From Alphaproteobacteria bacterium (GTDB lineage: Bacteria; Pseudomonadota; Alphaproteobacteria; TMED109), in NCBI GenBank assembly GCA_022825705.1, contig JAJDWH010000041.1, positions 62,001 through 126,000 of the forward strand: a stretch of 64,000 bases of DNA, in the 5' to 3' direction. Numbering within the stretch: position 1 is the stretch's first letter; every line of letters starts with the position of its first letter. The notes below the pieces were generated by a model. The model did no database searches, had not been told where the DNA came from, and saw only the letters and a list, made by a program, of their open reading frames with translations. This document shows, in pieces, positions 17,135-26,749 of the stretch. A program made the translations under genes and the position numbers.

Positions 17135-19672
17135 ATGGCGTCCACGGCGGGGCGTGCCGGCCAAGTTCCGCCACCCGGCGTCGGGAAGGCGATAGCGGTG
17201 GATAGGTACGCGGAAGGGGCGCGGCTCCGGGTGGTGCTCGGGCCGACCAATACCGGCAAGACGCACCTGGCCGTCGACCGGATGCTGGGCCACGCCAGCG
17301 GGCTGATCGGATGCCCGTTGCGTCTGCTGGCGCGCGAGATCTACGACCGCATCGTCCGGGTCCGTGGCCGACAGGCAGCGGCGCTGATCACCGGTGAGGA
17401 GCGGATCGTTCCGCGCGGTGCGCGCTACTACGCCGCGACCACGGAGGCCATCCCGAGCGATCTCGACGTCGAGTTCCTGGCCGTGGACGAGGTCCAGTTG
17501 GCCGCGGACCCGGAACGCGGGCATGTGTTCACGGACCGCCTCCTGCATGCGCGCGGGCAGGCCGAAACCATGTTCCTGGGCTCCGCGACGGTGCGCCCGA
17601 TCCTCAGGCGCATCCTGCCGGGCGCGGAAATCGAGGAGCGGCCCCGGTTCTCGACCCTGCGCTGGAGCGGCGAACGCAAGCTGACCCGCCTGCCGCGGCG
17701 TACCGCCGTCGTCGCCTTTTCCGCCCACGATGTCTACGGGATCGCCGAGCAGATGCGCCGGCGGCACGGCGGGGCGGCAGTCGTCCTCGGCGCCCTCAGC
17801 CCGCGCACCCGCAACGCGCAGGTCGCGCTGTACGAAGCCGGCGAGGTCGACCACCTGGTGGCCACCGACGCCATCGGCATGGGGCTGAACATGGACATCA
17901 CCCATGTCGCCTTTGCCGGCCGGCGGAAGTTCGACGGCCGCGAGCACCGAGACCTGCTGCCGGCCGAGCTCGGCCAGATCGCCGGCCGGGCAGGACGGCA
18001 CGTTCAGGATGGCACGTTCGGGACGACGGCCGGCTGCCCGCCGTTCGATGCGGCCCTGGTCGAGGCGCTGGAGGAGCACCGGTTCGATCCCGTGCGACGC
18101 CTCATGTGGCGCAGCCGCGATCTCGACTATTCCTCGACCCGGGCGTTCGAGCGGAGCCTGGAGGCGCCACCCCCCGACCCGATGTTCGTGCGGGTGCGGG
18201 AGGCCGACGACGAGCGGTCGTTCAAGGTGCTGGCCAGGGATCCGGGGGTGGCGGCGCGCGCCACCAGCCCGGCGCGGATCCGGGTTCTCTGGGACGTTGC
18301 CTCGACTCCGGACTTCCGGAAGAACCTCGACGACAGCCATACGAACCTGCTGGCCGACATCTACCTGCGGCTGACCGACGGGAACGGGACGCTGCCGTCG
18401 TCATGGACCCATCCGCAGGTGGCCGCGCTCGATCGCGTGGACGGCAGCCTCGACCTGCTAGTCGCCCGCCTGGACCATGTCCGGGTCTGGCGCTACGTCG
18501 CCCACCGCGTGCACTGGGTCGAGGATGCCGGCGGCCTGCGCGACCACACCCGCGATGTCGAGGACCGGTTGTCCGACGCGCTGCACGCGGCGCTGACCCG
18601 CCGCTTCGTGGACCGCCGGATGGCCACCTTGATGCGGCGCCTGCAGGATTCGGGGGAACTCGTGGGGGCGATTCGCCGGGACGGCGAGGTGGTGGTTGAA
18701 GGACAATATGTCGGAACCCTCGCCGGCTTCCGGTTCACGCCCGATGCCTCCCGGGACGAATGGGATGCCCGGGCCGTCCGGACGGCCGCGCGAAAGGCGA
18801 TCGCGCAGGAGGTGAGGAACCGCGCGGACCGGTTGGTGGCCGCGGCGGACGACGATGTCCGGCTCACGGCGGACGGGCAGCTGTGCTGGGAGGAAGCGCC
18901 GGTCGCGAAACTCCTCCGTGGCCAGTCGTGGTGGCGTCCGGAGGTGAAACTGGATGCCGACGACCTGCTCGACGGGACCGTGCGGCGGCAGGTCGAGCAG
19001 CGCCTGCGGGCGTGGCTCAGGGGACATGTCGACCGGGTCCTGTCGCCGCTGGTGGCGCTCTCGGACCGCTCGCTGCCGGCGTCGGTGCGGGGGCTCGCCT
19101 GGCGGCTCCGGGAGGAGGCGGGTGTGCTGGCCCGCCGCGAGGTGCAGGCCGTGCTCACCACGCTGACGCGCGCGGATCGTGCCCGTCTCCGCCGGCTCGG
19201 CGTCCGGGTGGGCCGGGAGTGCCTCGATGTTCCCGCTCTCCGGCAGGGAGAGCGCGGTGCGCTGGTGTGGATGCTCAAGGCACTGAGCGTCGACGAGGCC
19301 GGGCCGCCGCCGGACGTGCCGTGGTGCGATGCCACCACCTGTCGGCCCGCGCTGTGGACCGCCGCCGGGTACGTGGCGGTCGGCCGGGTGGCAGGCCGCG
19401 TGGAGGTCGTGGAGAAGCTCTCGGGCCGACTGGCGCGCCGCGCCAGAAGCGGTCCGTTCGCCTTCGATCCGCTGGCCGAGACCGGGCTGCCCGCGGCCCC
19501 GGCCGCCCAGCTGATGGGGAGCCTGGGGTACCAGCGGACCGGGGTTCAGGAAGGGCAGACGCTCTGGGTGCGGCGGCGCAACGGCAAGCGGAGCCGGAAG
19601 GGGCAGCATGCCAGTCCGCCCGCGGACCGTCCCTTCGCCGTACTGGCCGAACTCAAGGCCTCGGCGCGCTGA
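17135..19672 (+). CDS. SUV3-like DEAD/DEAH-box RNA helicase
   Basis: An 845-residue superfamily 2 helicase related to the mitochondrial RNA-degradosome helicase SUV3, common in Alphaproteobacteria. Motifs in order: Walker A GPTNTGKTH (about residue 36), ITGEERI, the DEVQ Walker B (VDEVQLAADPERG), GSATV (motif III), and ATDAIGMGLNMDI with GQIAGRAGRH (motifs V and VI). The long C-terminal half contains the SUV3 helical region (about 380-600) and an Arg-rich tail that should bind RNA. The start at ATG 17135 is a choice; GTG codons just downstream are possible. Probable role: RNA unwinding in turnover. Confidence 0.85.
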   Translation: MASTAGRAGQVPPPGVGKAIAVDRYAEGARLRVVLGPTNTGKTHLAVDRMLGHASGLIGCPLRLLAREIYDRIVRVRGRQAAALITGEERIVPRGARYYAATTEAIPSDLDVEFLAVDEVQLAADPERGHVFTDRLLHARGQAETMFLGSATVRPILRRILPGAEIEERPRFSTLRWSGERKLTRLPRRTAVVAFSAHDVYGIAEQMRRRHGGAAVVLGALSPRTRNAQVALYEAGEVDHLVATDAIGMGLNMDITHVAFAGRRKFDGREHRDLLPAELGQIAGRAGRHVQDGTFGTTAGCPPFDAALVEALEEHRFDPVRRLMWRSRDLDYSSTRAFERSLEAPPPDPMFVRVREADDERSFKVLARDPGVAARATSPARIRVLWDVASTPDFRKNLDDSHTNLLADIYLRLTDGNGTLPSSWTHPQVAALDRVDGSLDLLVARLDHVRVWRYVAHRVHWVEDAGGLRDHTRDVEDRLSDALHAALTRRFVDRRMATLMRRLQDSGELVGAIRRDGEVVVEGQYVGTLAGFRFTPDASRDEWDARAVRTAARKAIAQEVRNRADRLVAAADDDVRLTADGQLCWEEAPVAKLLRGQSWWRPEVKLDADDLLDGTVRRQVEQRLRAWLRGHVDRVLSPLVALSDRSLPASVRGLAWRLREEAGVLARREVQAVLTTLTRADRARLRRLGVRVGRECLDVPALRQGERGALVWMLKALSVDEAGPPPDVPWCDATTCRPALWTAAGYVAVGRVAGRVEVVEKLSGRLARRARSGPFAFDPLAETGLPAAPAAQLMGSLGYQRTGVQEGQTLWVRRRNGKRSRKGQHASPPADRPFAVLAELKASAR

Positions 19673-19705
19673 TCGCAGCGCCGCTGTCGGCGTCCCGGCC
19701 GGCGC

Positions 19706-20878
19706 CTACGCCTGCAGGAGACCCCGGGCCGCGAGGTTCGCCATCAACGCCCGGCTGCCGAACTCCCAAGGCGGGCACTGGTCGGTCGGGAGGACCCGAT
19801 TGATCAGGCCGCCGAACTGCGGGGAACGGATCCTGACGACATCGTGTGCATGGTGCGTGAAGCCGGAGCCGGGCGTGCCGCGATCCTGGGTCGGGGCAAA
19901 CATGGTGCCGAGAAACAGCACCGCGCCATCCGGAAACGGGTGGTGGCGATTCACCAACTGCCCGGCGAGATCGGCGGGAGTCCGAGAGATCAGCGTCATC
20001 GAGATGGTGTCGTCCAGCCGGAAGCCGTCGGTACCGTCCACTTCAAGCCGGACTTCCACGGCGCCCGCGTCGTCGAGCCCGAAGTTCTCGTCGAAGAGCC
20101 GGATGAACGGTCCGATCGCGCAGCTCGCGTTGTTGTCCTTGGCGCGTCCGAGCAGCAGCGCGGAACGACCTTCGAAGTCCCGGAGGTTGACGTCGTTCCC
20201 GAGGGTGGCGCCCTGAACCTTGCCGTCGGAGGCAATGACCAGGACCACCTCCGGCTCGGGGTTGTTCCATGCGGAATCCGGATGCACGCCGATGTCCGCG
20301 CCGGTGCCCACCGCGGCCATGGGCTGCGCCTTCGTGAACAGTTCCGCATCCGGGCCCAGTCCGACCTCGAGATACGGCGACCAGAGATCGCGGGCGCTCA
20401 GATGCTGCTTGAGTTCCGCGGCTTCCGGGCTTCCGGGGCGGACGTCGGCGATGCTGGATCCGAGGATCCCGGTCATCTCGGCCCGCGCGGTCTCGGCTCG
20501 GGCAGGATCCCCCCGGGCATGTTCCTCAATCACGCGTTCCAGCATGCTCCGGACGAAGGTAACGCCGGACGCCTTGATCGCCTGGAGGTCGACCGGCGCC
20601 AGCAGTCTGGGCCGGTCATCACTGCCGCTTGCGGTTGCGGCGAGGCAGTCCTCGAGGTCGGCGATTCGCTCGCCCGACGCCGCGCGCAGCGCCGCCGCCG
20701 GCGCCGGTTCCTCGACCAGATCGCGCATGGTGGCCCAGCTGCCGGTCACGTCGACCACGCCGCCGGGGTCCAGGCGAACCACGCTCGGTCCCGCGACATC
20801 GGGTCGCCAGACGCGGCCCGCGAACGTCCCCTCTCCGAAGTCCTCCGGGAGGACGTCGGCGGCCGCGAAAAGGGCCAT
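19706..20878 (-). CDS. Fumarylacetoacetate hydrolase family protein
   Basis: A 390-residue member of the FAH fold. The metal-binding pattern is visible as NPEPEVVLVI (two Glu) and LGNDVNLRDFEGR (Asp), with catalytic-loop KASGVTFVRSM. Length and this arrangement resemble 2-keto-3-deoxy-acid dehydratases and FAH-type hydrolases of sugar-acid catabolism better than the tyrosine pathway enzyme, but the substrate cannot be read from the sequence. The ATG (20876-20878) overlaps the msrA stop, so it is the second gene of an msrA operon. Confidence 0.8.
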   Translation of the reverse strand: MALFAAADVLPEDFGEGTFAGRVWRPDVAGPSVVRLDPGGVVDVTGSWATMRDLVEEPAPAAALRAASGERIADLEDCLAATASGSDDRPRLLAPVDLQAIKASGVTFVRSMLERVIEEHARGDPARAETARAEMTGILGSSIADVRPGSPEAAELKQHLSARDLWSPYLEVGLGPDAELFTKAQPMAAVGTGADIGVHPDSAWNNPEPEVVLVIASDGKVQGATLGNDVNLRDFEGRSALLLGRAKDNNASCAIGPFIRLFDENFGLDDAGAVEVRLEVDGTDGFRLDDTISMTLISRTPADLAGQLVNRHHPFPDGAVLFLGTMFAPTQDRGTPGSGFTHHAHDVVRIRSPQFGGLINRVLPTDQCPPWEFGSRALMANLAARGLLQA

Positions 20879-21342
20879 CAGACTCTCGTTCCGCGTCGCT
20901 TTTCCTCGTACTGCTGGTGATAGTCCTCGGCCAGCCAGAAATGTCCCGCGTCGACGATGTCGGTGGTCACCGGCCGGGCAAATCGAGCTTCCCGCGTGAC
21001 CCGTTCGCGAGACGCGCTGGCGAGCAACGTCTGGCCGAAGTCGACGGGAAAGAGCATCGAACGGTACTGCGTGCCGACGTCCGGGCCCTGCCGGTCGCCC
21101 TGCGTCGGGTCATGGATCTGCCAGAACATTTCCAGCAGGTCCTCGTAGCCGACGGCGGCCGGATCAAACTCGACCCGCACGGTCTCGGCATGCCCGGTCG
21201 TGCCCGTGCAGACATCTTCGTACGTGGGATCGGCCTGCGTGCCGCCCATGTACCCCACGGAGGTTGAACGCACGCCGTCGACTTTCCGGAAGGCGGATTC
21301 GACACCCCAAAAGCATCCAGCGGCGAAGTATGCAACGGCCAT
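20878..21342 (-). CDS. msrA: Peptide-methionine (S)-S-oxide reductase
   Basis: Repairs oxidised methionine in proteins. The 154-residue protein starts AVAYFAAGCFWGVESAF with the catalytic Cys in GCFWG at about residue 10, followed by GYMGGTQADPTYEDVCTGTTGHAE and DVGTQYRSM, all MsrA signatures. ATG 21342 is chosen over upstream ATGs because AAGGAGAC lies 8 nt before it. The stop overlaps the FAH-family ATG by one base set (ATGA). It is divergent from the symporter gene. Confidence 0.94.
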   Translation of the reverse strand: MAVAYFAAGCFWGVESAFRKVDGVRSTSVGYMGGTQADPTYEDVCTGTTGHAETVRVEFDPAAVGYEDLLEMFWQIHDPTQGDRQGPDVGTQYRSMLFPVDFGQTLLASASRERVTREARFARPVTTDIVDAGHFWLAEDYHQQYEEKRRGTRV

Positions 21343-21497
21343 AGCGGTCTCCTTGTCCGCCATCCTTGCCCCCCGTTCCCGTTTCGTCAATCACCCGGCG
21401 GCACGGAAATCGAGCCCATGCGGTTTGCGGCGCCGTGCCGGTTATGGAAGAGTCCGAGTTGATCCGGAACGGGATCGCACCGCTGGGAGGCTCAGCC

Positions 21498-23486
21498 ATG
21501 GACTCCATTGCACAGGCGCTGGCAAGCCCAAAGATGATTTGGCTTGCCATCTTCGTCGTTCTGTACTGGGGATACTGCATCTTCTGGGGGATCAAGGGCG
21601 CGATAGCGTCCCGTACCGCGTCGGACTACTTCATCGCCGGTCGGCGGATTTCCATCCTGGTCTTTGTGCTCGCCGCCACCGCGACTTCGTTCTCGGGCTG
21701 GACGTTCATGGGGCATCCGGGCCTGATCTATCGGGACGGATTTCCCTACGCGTACGCGTCGTTCTACGCCATCACGATCCCGTTCACCGGCGTGCTGTTC
21801 CTGAAACGCCAGTGGATGATCGGCAAGCGTTTCGGGTTCGTGACGCCCGGCGAGATGCTGTCCACGTACTTCCGCTCGGACGCGATCCGTGTCCTCGTGG
21901 TCATCGTGGCGCTGGTGTTCTCGATTCCGTACCTGGGGGTGCAGCTGCGCGCGTCAGGTTTCCTCTTCAACGTTCTGACCGACGGCTTGCTCAACGTCGA
22001 GGTCGGGATGTGGCTGCTGTCGCTGGTGGTGCTGATCTACGTGGCATCGGGCGGGCTGCGCGCCGTTGCGTACGTCGACACGCTCCAGTGCATCCTCCTG
22101 GCGGGCGGGATCATGATCATCGGGATCGTGACGCTTGCCTACGTCGGCGGCATCGGCAACCTGGTGGACGGCATCAAGGTGCTCGCCGAGCATGACACCA
22201 ACCTGACCCCCGATGGCTACAGCCACTATGTCGCGATCCCGGGGGTGATCCAGTTCGTGGAAGCCGGTCCATCCGCGGTCGGTGGAGCCTGGACCGGCAT
22301 CATGGTGCTCACCTACATGTTCGCGCTGATGGGCATCCAGGCTGCGCCCGCCTTCACGATGTGGGCGTACTCGAACCGCGATCCAAAGCCGTTCGCGCCG
22401 CAGCAGGTCTGGGCATCGTCCTTCGGAATCGGCTTCATCCTGTTCACGTTCACCGCCATCCAGGGCATGGGCGGGCACCTCCTGGGCGCCGACGCGGCGT
22501 TCCTGGCGGCGGCCCCGGAGGCCGTGACCAACGTCATCGGCCCCGGCCTCGCCAGCGGCGACCTCATGACCGAGGCCGGCAAGCAGGGGATGCTGGTGCC
22601 ACAGCTCATCAACCTGCTGGAAGGGACCGCCCCGTGGCTGCTGGCGCTGCTCTCGGTGTGCGCGCTGGCCGCCATGCAGTCGACCGGCGCCGCCTACATG
22701 TCGACGGCCGGCGGCATGCTGACCCGCGACCTGATCAAGCATTACCTGATCCCGGACGCCAGCCACACCGCCCAGAAGGCCTACGGCCGGCTCGGCGTCG
22801 CGTTCATCGTGCTGGCGGCGCTGGTGGTGGCGACCGTCTCGAGTGACGCGCTCGTGCTGCTAGGCGGTCTTGCCGTCGCCTACGGTTTCCAGATGTGGCC
22901 GTCGCTGATTGCGGTGTGCTGGTGGCCGTGGCTGACCCGCGCCGGGGTGGTCTTCGGGCTGATCGCCGGACTCGTCGCGGTCACGCTGACCGAGAACCTC
23001 GGTCGCGACTGGTTCGGAATCGAGGCCTGGGGTCGATGGCCGCTGACCATCCATTCCGCCGGTTGGGGGATCATGTTCAATCTCGGCATCGCCGTGATCG
23101 TGTCGTACTTCACGCAGGACGAGACGGAGACACGGCACCGGATGACCTTCCACTCGTTCCTGCGCGAGCATGCCGCGCTGCCTGAGGAGAAGCGGTCCCT
23201 GGTGCCGATCGCGTGGATCATCACGCTGGCGTGGTTTTTCTTCGGAATCGGGCCCGGTGCCGTCATCGGCAACTGGATCTTCGGCGATCCGAACATGCCG
23301 AGCGAATGGATCTTCGGCATTCCGTCGATCTGGGCCTGGCAGATCCTGTTCTGGGCGATCGGCGTCTACATGATGTGGATGCTGGCCTACCGGATGGAAT
23401 TGTCCACGCCCCCCAAGACGGCGGTGCAGCCGATCACGGAGGACATCGGCGACCAGCCGGCGCCCGCCACCACCACGGCGTCGTAG
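21498..23486 (+). CDS. Sodium:solute symporter family protein (SSS)
   Basis: A 662-residue inner-membrane transporter with about 13 hydrophobic segments. SSS hallmarks include ASDYFIAGRRIS near the start (the DYFLAGR motif), ATSFSGWTFMG for Na+ and substrate binding, YVDTLQCILLAGG, and the later SVCALAAMQSTGAAYMSTAGG. ATG 21498 is preceded by GGGAGG at the right spacing. Substrate unknown; the family carries carboxylates, amino acids and sugars. A 13-bp hairpin follows its stop, then a 75-residue membrane protein that may be an accessory subunit. Confidence 0.88.
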   Translation: MDSIAQALASPKMIWLAIFVVLYWGYCIFWGIKGAIASRTASDYFIAGRRISILVFVLAATATSFSGWTFMGHPGLIYRDGFPYAYASFYAITIPFTGVLFLKRQWMIGKRFGFVTPGEMLSTYFRSDAIRVLVVIVALVFSIPYLGVQLRASGFLFNVLTDGLLNVEVGMWLLSLVVLIYVASGGLRAVAYVDTLQCILLAGGIMIIGIVTLAYVGGIGNLVDGIKVLAEHDTNLTPDGYSHYVAIPGVIQFVEAGPSAVGGAWTGIMVLTYMFALMGIQAAPAFTMWAYSNRDPKPFAPQQVWASSFGIGFILFTFTAIQGMGGHLLGADAAFLAAAPEAVTNVIGPGLASGDLMTEAGKQGMLVPQLINLLEGTAPWLLALLSVCALAAMQSTGAAYMSTAGGMLTRDLIKHYLIPDASHTAQKAYGRLGVAFIVLAALVVATVSSDALVLLGGLAVAYGFQMWPSLIAVCWWPWLTRAGVVFGLIAGLVAVTLTENLGRDWFGIEAWGRWPLTIHSAGWGIMFNLGIAVIVSYFTQDETETRHRMTFHSFLREHAALPEEKRSLVPIAWIITLAWFFFGIGPGAVIGNWIFGDPNMPSEWIFGIPSIWAWQILFWAIGVYMMWMLAYRMELSTPPKTAVQPITEDIGDQPAPATTTAS

Positions 23487-23492
23487 GGCTGT

Positions 23493-23521
23493 GACGGGGG
23501 CGCGCCGGGCGCGCCCCCGTC
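23493..23521 (+). terminator. Perfect 13-bp hairpin after the symporter gene
   Basis: GACGGGGGCGCGC (23493-23505) pairs fully with GCGCGCCCCCGTC (23509-23521) across a 3-nt loop, 6 nt after the symporter stop and 17 nt before the next start. It has no T-run, so it may be a partial terminator or an mRNA 3'-end stabiliser that lowers expression of the downstream genes. Confidence 0.55.
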
Positions 23522-23537
23522 CCGCGGGAGGCTCGGC

Positions 23538-23765
23538 ATGGCGTGGTTCGTGCTGACCACCGGACTGCTCGCGGCCGCCCTGTGGATACCGGTGTCGCGA
23601 CTGGTCTGGACCCTCAGTATCCGGCGCCTTGAGCGGCGCGCCAAGCGCCGCCTCGACGCCGCGGAAATTGCCGGCCAGAAGCGCCGGGCCGGTTTCATCG
23701 CGTTTCTGGTCGTGGTGCCGTTCGCGTTGCTGTTCAACTTCTGGCTGTTGTCGCCCGATGCGTGA
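23538..23765 (+). CDS. Small membrane protein (75 aa), possible symporter partner
   Basis: A 75-residue protein with two hydrophobic helices (about residues 4-22 and 51-70) flanking a basic, Arg/Lys-rich stretch (RRLERRAKRRLDAAE) that would lie in the cytoplasm. The start ATG 23538 follows GGGAGG. It sits right behind an SSS transporter; small two-helix subunits of such transporters are known (for example DUF4212 proteins), but this one does not resemble them clearly. Its stop overlaps the TPR gene start. Confidence 0.68.
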   Translation: MAWFVLTTGLLAAALWIPVSRLVWTLSIRRLERRAKRRLDAAEIAGQKRRAGFIAFLVVVPFALLFNFWLLSPDA

Positions 23766-24339
23766 CCGCCGGTACCGGGTGCTGTACTGGGTCGCGATCG
23801 CGATGGCGGTGTTTACGGTCGTCTGGATGCTGGCGGAGTACCTGGATGTCGCCGGCAAGTATCCCGGCCGCATCGCCTACCGCGAAGGAAACCGGGCGTT
23901 CCTGGACGGGCGGTACGAGGAGGCGCTGCAGAAGTACGGGGCGGCATTGTCCGAGGACGCGCGAAACGTGTACGCGGCGGAAGGCATCGCCCGCAGCCTG
24001 CAGCGGCTCCAGCGGCACGACGCCGCCCTTGACGCCTTCGACGCCGCCCTCGCGATCGATCCCGAGTTCGCGGCCGGGATCGCCAATCGCGGCATTCTGC
24101 TGGACACGATGGGGCGTCACGCGGACGCGCTCAAGGCGTACCAGGCGGCGCTGGCACTCGACCCGGACCTGTCGGACGGCATGCACTGGATCGACCGTCT
24201 CCTATACAACGTGCAGGTGCGGCCGCCGACCATCGATGATCGCATGCGCTACCTGGAGGAGCAGCTGGCCCTGCCGGCACACCGCCGGGTGCTGGTCCGG
24301 CCGCTCGAAGACCTGCTGCAGCGTCCGTACGAACGCTGA
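23758..24339 (+). CDS. Membrane-anchored TPR-repeat protein
   Basis: A 193-residue protein with an N-terminal membrane helix (about residues 8-26) and three tetratricopeptide-like repeats (about 45-145): GNRAFLDGRYEEALQKYGAA, RSLQRLQRHDAALDAFDAAL and RGILLDTMGRHADALKAYQAAL, each with the usual G/A..Y/A..A..P pattern. TPRs mediate protein contacts; the partner is unknown. The ATG at 23758 overlaps the stop of the 75-residue gene, so both are translated together. Confidence 0.78.
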   Translation: MRDRRYRVLYWVAIAMAVFTVVWMLAEYLDVAGKYPGRIAYREGNRAFLDGRYEEALQKYGAALSEDARNVYAAEGIARSLQRLQRHDAALDAFDAALAIDPEFAAGIANRGILLDTMGRHADALKAYQAALALDPDLSDGMHWIDRLLYNVQVRPPTIDDRMRYLEEQLALPAHRRVLVRPLEDLLQRPYER

Positions 24340-24360
24340 AGGAGCGGCAGCGTGGGCGGC

Positions 24361-24543
24361 CTAGCCGAAGACGGGGAGTCCCAGGATATCGACCGCCAGC
24401 ACCCGGAGCGCGAAGATCAGGGCGATACAGCCGAACAGGAGCCGCACCCAGTCGCGCTCGCCCTCTTCGTCCCGGAAGGTAATCCCGTGCCAGGCAATCG
24501 CGCCGGTCGCGGCGAGGAAGACCCAGTCGAGCAGCGCATCCAT
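24361..24543 (-). CDS. Small membrane protein (60 aa)
   Basis: Starting at ATG 24543, the 60-residue product has two hydrophobic segments (ALLDWVFLAATGAIAWHG and LLFGCIALIFALRVLAVDIL) joined by an acidic loop (RDEEGERDW). No family is recognised. The frame opens further upstream to 24708 but that extension would enter the neighbouring gene. It runs in the same direction as the 132-residue protein upstream, 26 bp away. Confidence 0.55.
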   Translation of the reverse strand: MDALLDWVFLAATGAIAWHGITFRDEEGERDWVRLLFGCIALIFALRVLAVDILGLPVFG

Positions 24544-24568
24544 GGCGGGTGTCGGACGGCTCCCGGGG

Positions 24569-24967
24569 TCAGTAGCAGGGCGGGAAGAAACAGCCTTCGG
24601 GCGGGTTGCCGGCAGCGGCCAGCGCGACCACGAGCACAACCGCCCCGAGGACCAGCCCGCCAGCAATGACGCCCTGGCGCGGCGACGGAGTGGGCGGAGC
24701 AACGGCATCCGCCAGCGCTTGCGGCGGCACCCCGCGCCGCAGTGTCAGTCGGGCAAAATGGCGGACCCACACCGGCACGACCTTGTCCACGAGGTAGGCG
24801 GTGAACGCCCGCTCCACGGCCACGGAATCCAGATCGCCAAACCAGTTCCGATGCGCCAGGGCGAACACCTGGTACTCCGCGATGTCGAGATGCTGCGCAG
24901 CGCCGAGCACGAGGTCCAGGTCCTGGCGGCCTGGGGTGCCATGAATTCCTGGCCGCTTCGAATGCAT
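24569..24967 (-). CDS. Hypothetical protein with C-terminal membrane segment (132 aa)
   Basis: A soluble acidic/aromatic N-terminal part (about residues 1-95, containing AEYQVFALAHRNWFGD and YLVDKVVPVWVRHFARL) is followed by a hydrophobic helix at about 98-118 and a short tail ending GNPPEGCFFPPCY. This looks like a tail-anchored protein. I do not recognise the family. The regular codon pattern and a following cotranscribed small membrane protein suggest a real gene. Confidence 0.55.
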   Translation of the reverse strand: MHSKRPGIHGTPGRQDLDLVLGAAQHLDIAEYQVFALAHRNWFGDLDSVAVERAFTAYLVDKVVPVWVRHFARLTLRRGVPPQALADAVAPPTPSPRQGVIAGGLVLGAVVLVVALAAAGNPPEGCFFPPCY

Positions 24968-25224
24968 CTTCCTGGTCCCGTAAGCGCGGCGTGAGCGTCA
25001 GAATACCCATCAACTAGGTCTTCCGGCGGCCGTGCCCATCACGGGCGCGGCAAACGTGCCGGCCGTGGGCCGCCGGTGGCAGCCTGTTCGGTGGCCGCCG
25101 CCTCCTCCGGATCTCTGGCCGGCCGGGCCGGCTAGCGGGTGTGGGTTTGCGCAGGGCGCGAAATGCCCCGCGATTTGGGCTATTTCAAGCTTGCGTATGG
25201 TGGGGGGCCGCACCGGGGAACACG

Positions 25225-26613
25225 ATGGGTCAGGACGGCGACAAACCCGGTGGGGAGGCGGTTGACACCCGGGTCGGCGGGCAGGCGCGGCGGCATGCCC
25301 GCCTCGGCCTGGAAGCCGGCCGGGTGGCCGCTCGCTACGTCGGAAGGCGGGCCAGCGGCCGCCAGGACGACGGCGTATCCGGAGCATCTGACCTGGTCCG
25401 GGCACTGGGGGGTCTCAAGGGGCCCATCATGAAAGTCGCCCAATTGCTGGCGGCGGTTCCCGACCTGCTGCCGCCGGAGTACGCTAAGCAGCTGAGTACC
25501 CTGCAGGCCGATGCTCCCCCGATGGGATGGCTGTTCGTGCGCCGGCGCATGGCGTCGGAACTCGGACCCGGCTGGCAGGATCACTTCGAGGAATTCGGGC
25601 GTACGGCGGCGCATGCGGCATCACTCGGGCAGGTCCATCGCGCCCGCGCCGACGGACGCGACCTGGCGCTCAAGCTGCAGTACCCCGACATGATCTCGAC
25701 GGTGCAGGCCGACCTCAAGCAGCTCCGGTTCTTCCTCGGTTTGTACGGTCGCTACGACCGCGCAATCCACACGAGCGAGGTCTACGCGGAACTGGCTGCG
25801 CGGCTGCAGGAGGAGCTCGACTACGAGCGCGAACGGCGGATGATGCGGATGTTCGCGAACATGCTGGCCTCGGCGGACGGTGTCCGGGTTCCCGAGCCGG
25901 TCGAGACGCTCTGCACCGACCGGTTGCTCACCATGAGCTGGCTGGAAGGCCGGCGGCTCAACGAATTCGCGGACGCGCCGCAGGAAGTGCGCGACCAGGC
26001 GGCGCTCCGGCTGTTCCACGCGTGGTACCAGCCGTTCTACTGGTACGGCGTGATCCACGGCGACCCGCACCCAGGCAATTACTCGCTGGCGGAGGATGGA
26101 GCCCTCAACCTCCTTGACTTCGGATGCGTACGCAGCTTCGAGGCACGATTTGTCGAGGGGGTGATCAACCTCTATCGGGCCAAACGCGACCACGACAAGG
26201 AACTGGCCGTCGCGGCCTACGAATCATGGGGTTTCACCGGCCTCTCGCGTGAGATGCTGGATGTACTCGACCTCTGGGCCGACTACCTCTATGCGCCGCT
26301 GCTTGATGATCAGACCCGCCCAATCCAGGAAGGCACCACGGAGGGTCGCCGGGTCGTCGTGCATGTCCATCGCGAATTACGGCGCCTGGGCGGGGTGAAA
26401 CCCCCACGGGAGTTCGTGCTGGTCGACCGGGCCGCGATCGGCTTGGGGTCGGTCTTCACCACGCTCGGTGCCCAGCTCAACTGGCATCGGCTGATCGAGG
26501 AGATCATGGGCGGCTTTTCCGTGGAGGCGCTCACCCGCAACCAGCATCGCGCCCTGCAACAGGCCGGTTTGGCCCCGACCGAGGCATCTCCGATACAGCG
26601 CTCGCCCAGATGA
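25225..26613 (+). CDS. ABC1/UbiB-type atypical kinase
   Basis: A 462-residue member of the ABC1/ADCK/UbiB family, which supports ubiquinone synthesis and other quinone/lipid processes. The family KxGQ-like motif appears as IMKVAQLLAAVPDLLPPEYA (Gly replaced by Ala), followed by ASLGQVHRA and LALKLQYP (the beta3 Lys), the catalytic HGDPHPGNYSL and LLDFGCVRSF (DFG). ATG 25225 follows GGGGA; no family similarity begins before it. Whether this paralogue serves UbiB is uncertain. Confidence 0.85.
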   Translation: MGQDGDKPGGEAVDTRVGGQARRHARLGLEAGRVAARYVGRRASGRQDDGVSGASDLVRALGGLKGPIMKVAQLLAAVPDLLPPEYAKQLSTLQADAPPMGWLFVRRRMASELGPGWQDHFEEFGRTAAHAASLGQVHRARADGRDLALKLQYPDMISTVQADLKQLRFFLGLYGRYDRAIHTSEVYAELAARLQEELDYERERRMMRMFANMLASADGVRVPEPVETLCTDRLLTMSWLEGRRLNEFADAPQEVRDQAALRLFHAWYQPFYWYGVIHGDPHPGNYSLAEDGALNLLDFGCVRSFEARFVEGVINLYRAKRDHDKELAVAAYESWGFTGLSREMLDVLDLWADYLYAPLLDDQTRPIQEGTTEGRRVVVHVHRELRRLGGVKPPREFVLVDRAAIGLGSVFTTLGAQLNWHRLIEEIMGGFSVEALTRNQHRALQQAGLAPTEASPIQRSPR

Positions 26614-26749
26614 AGCCGATGGTTCGTGCTCGCCGGATCGCGGCGCGGGGAAGCGGCGAGACAGCTGCATGCCGAGATCGGGCGGGAAGGCCTGCGTGCC
26701 GGATCACCGGCGTGGGCTGCGCTGCCACCGCGACCGCCGTGTCGGCTGG

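Noticed and set aside
17084..18340. Long antisense frame within the SUV3-like helicase gene
   Set aside because: It has no domain or ribosome site and is the expected shadow of a high-GC gene; the sense strand has complete helicase motifs.
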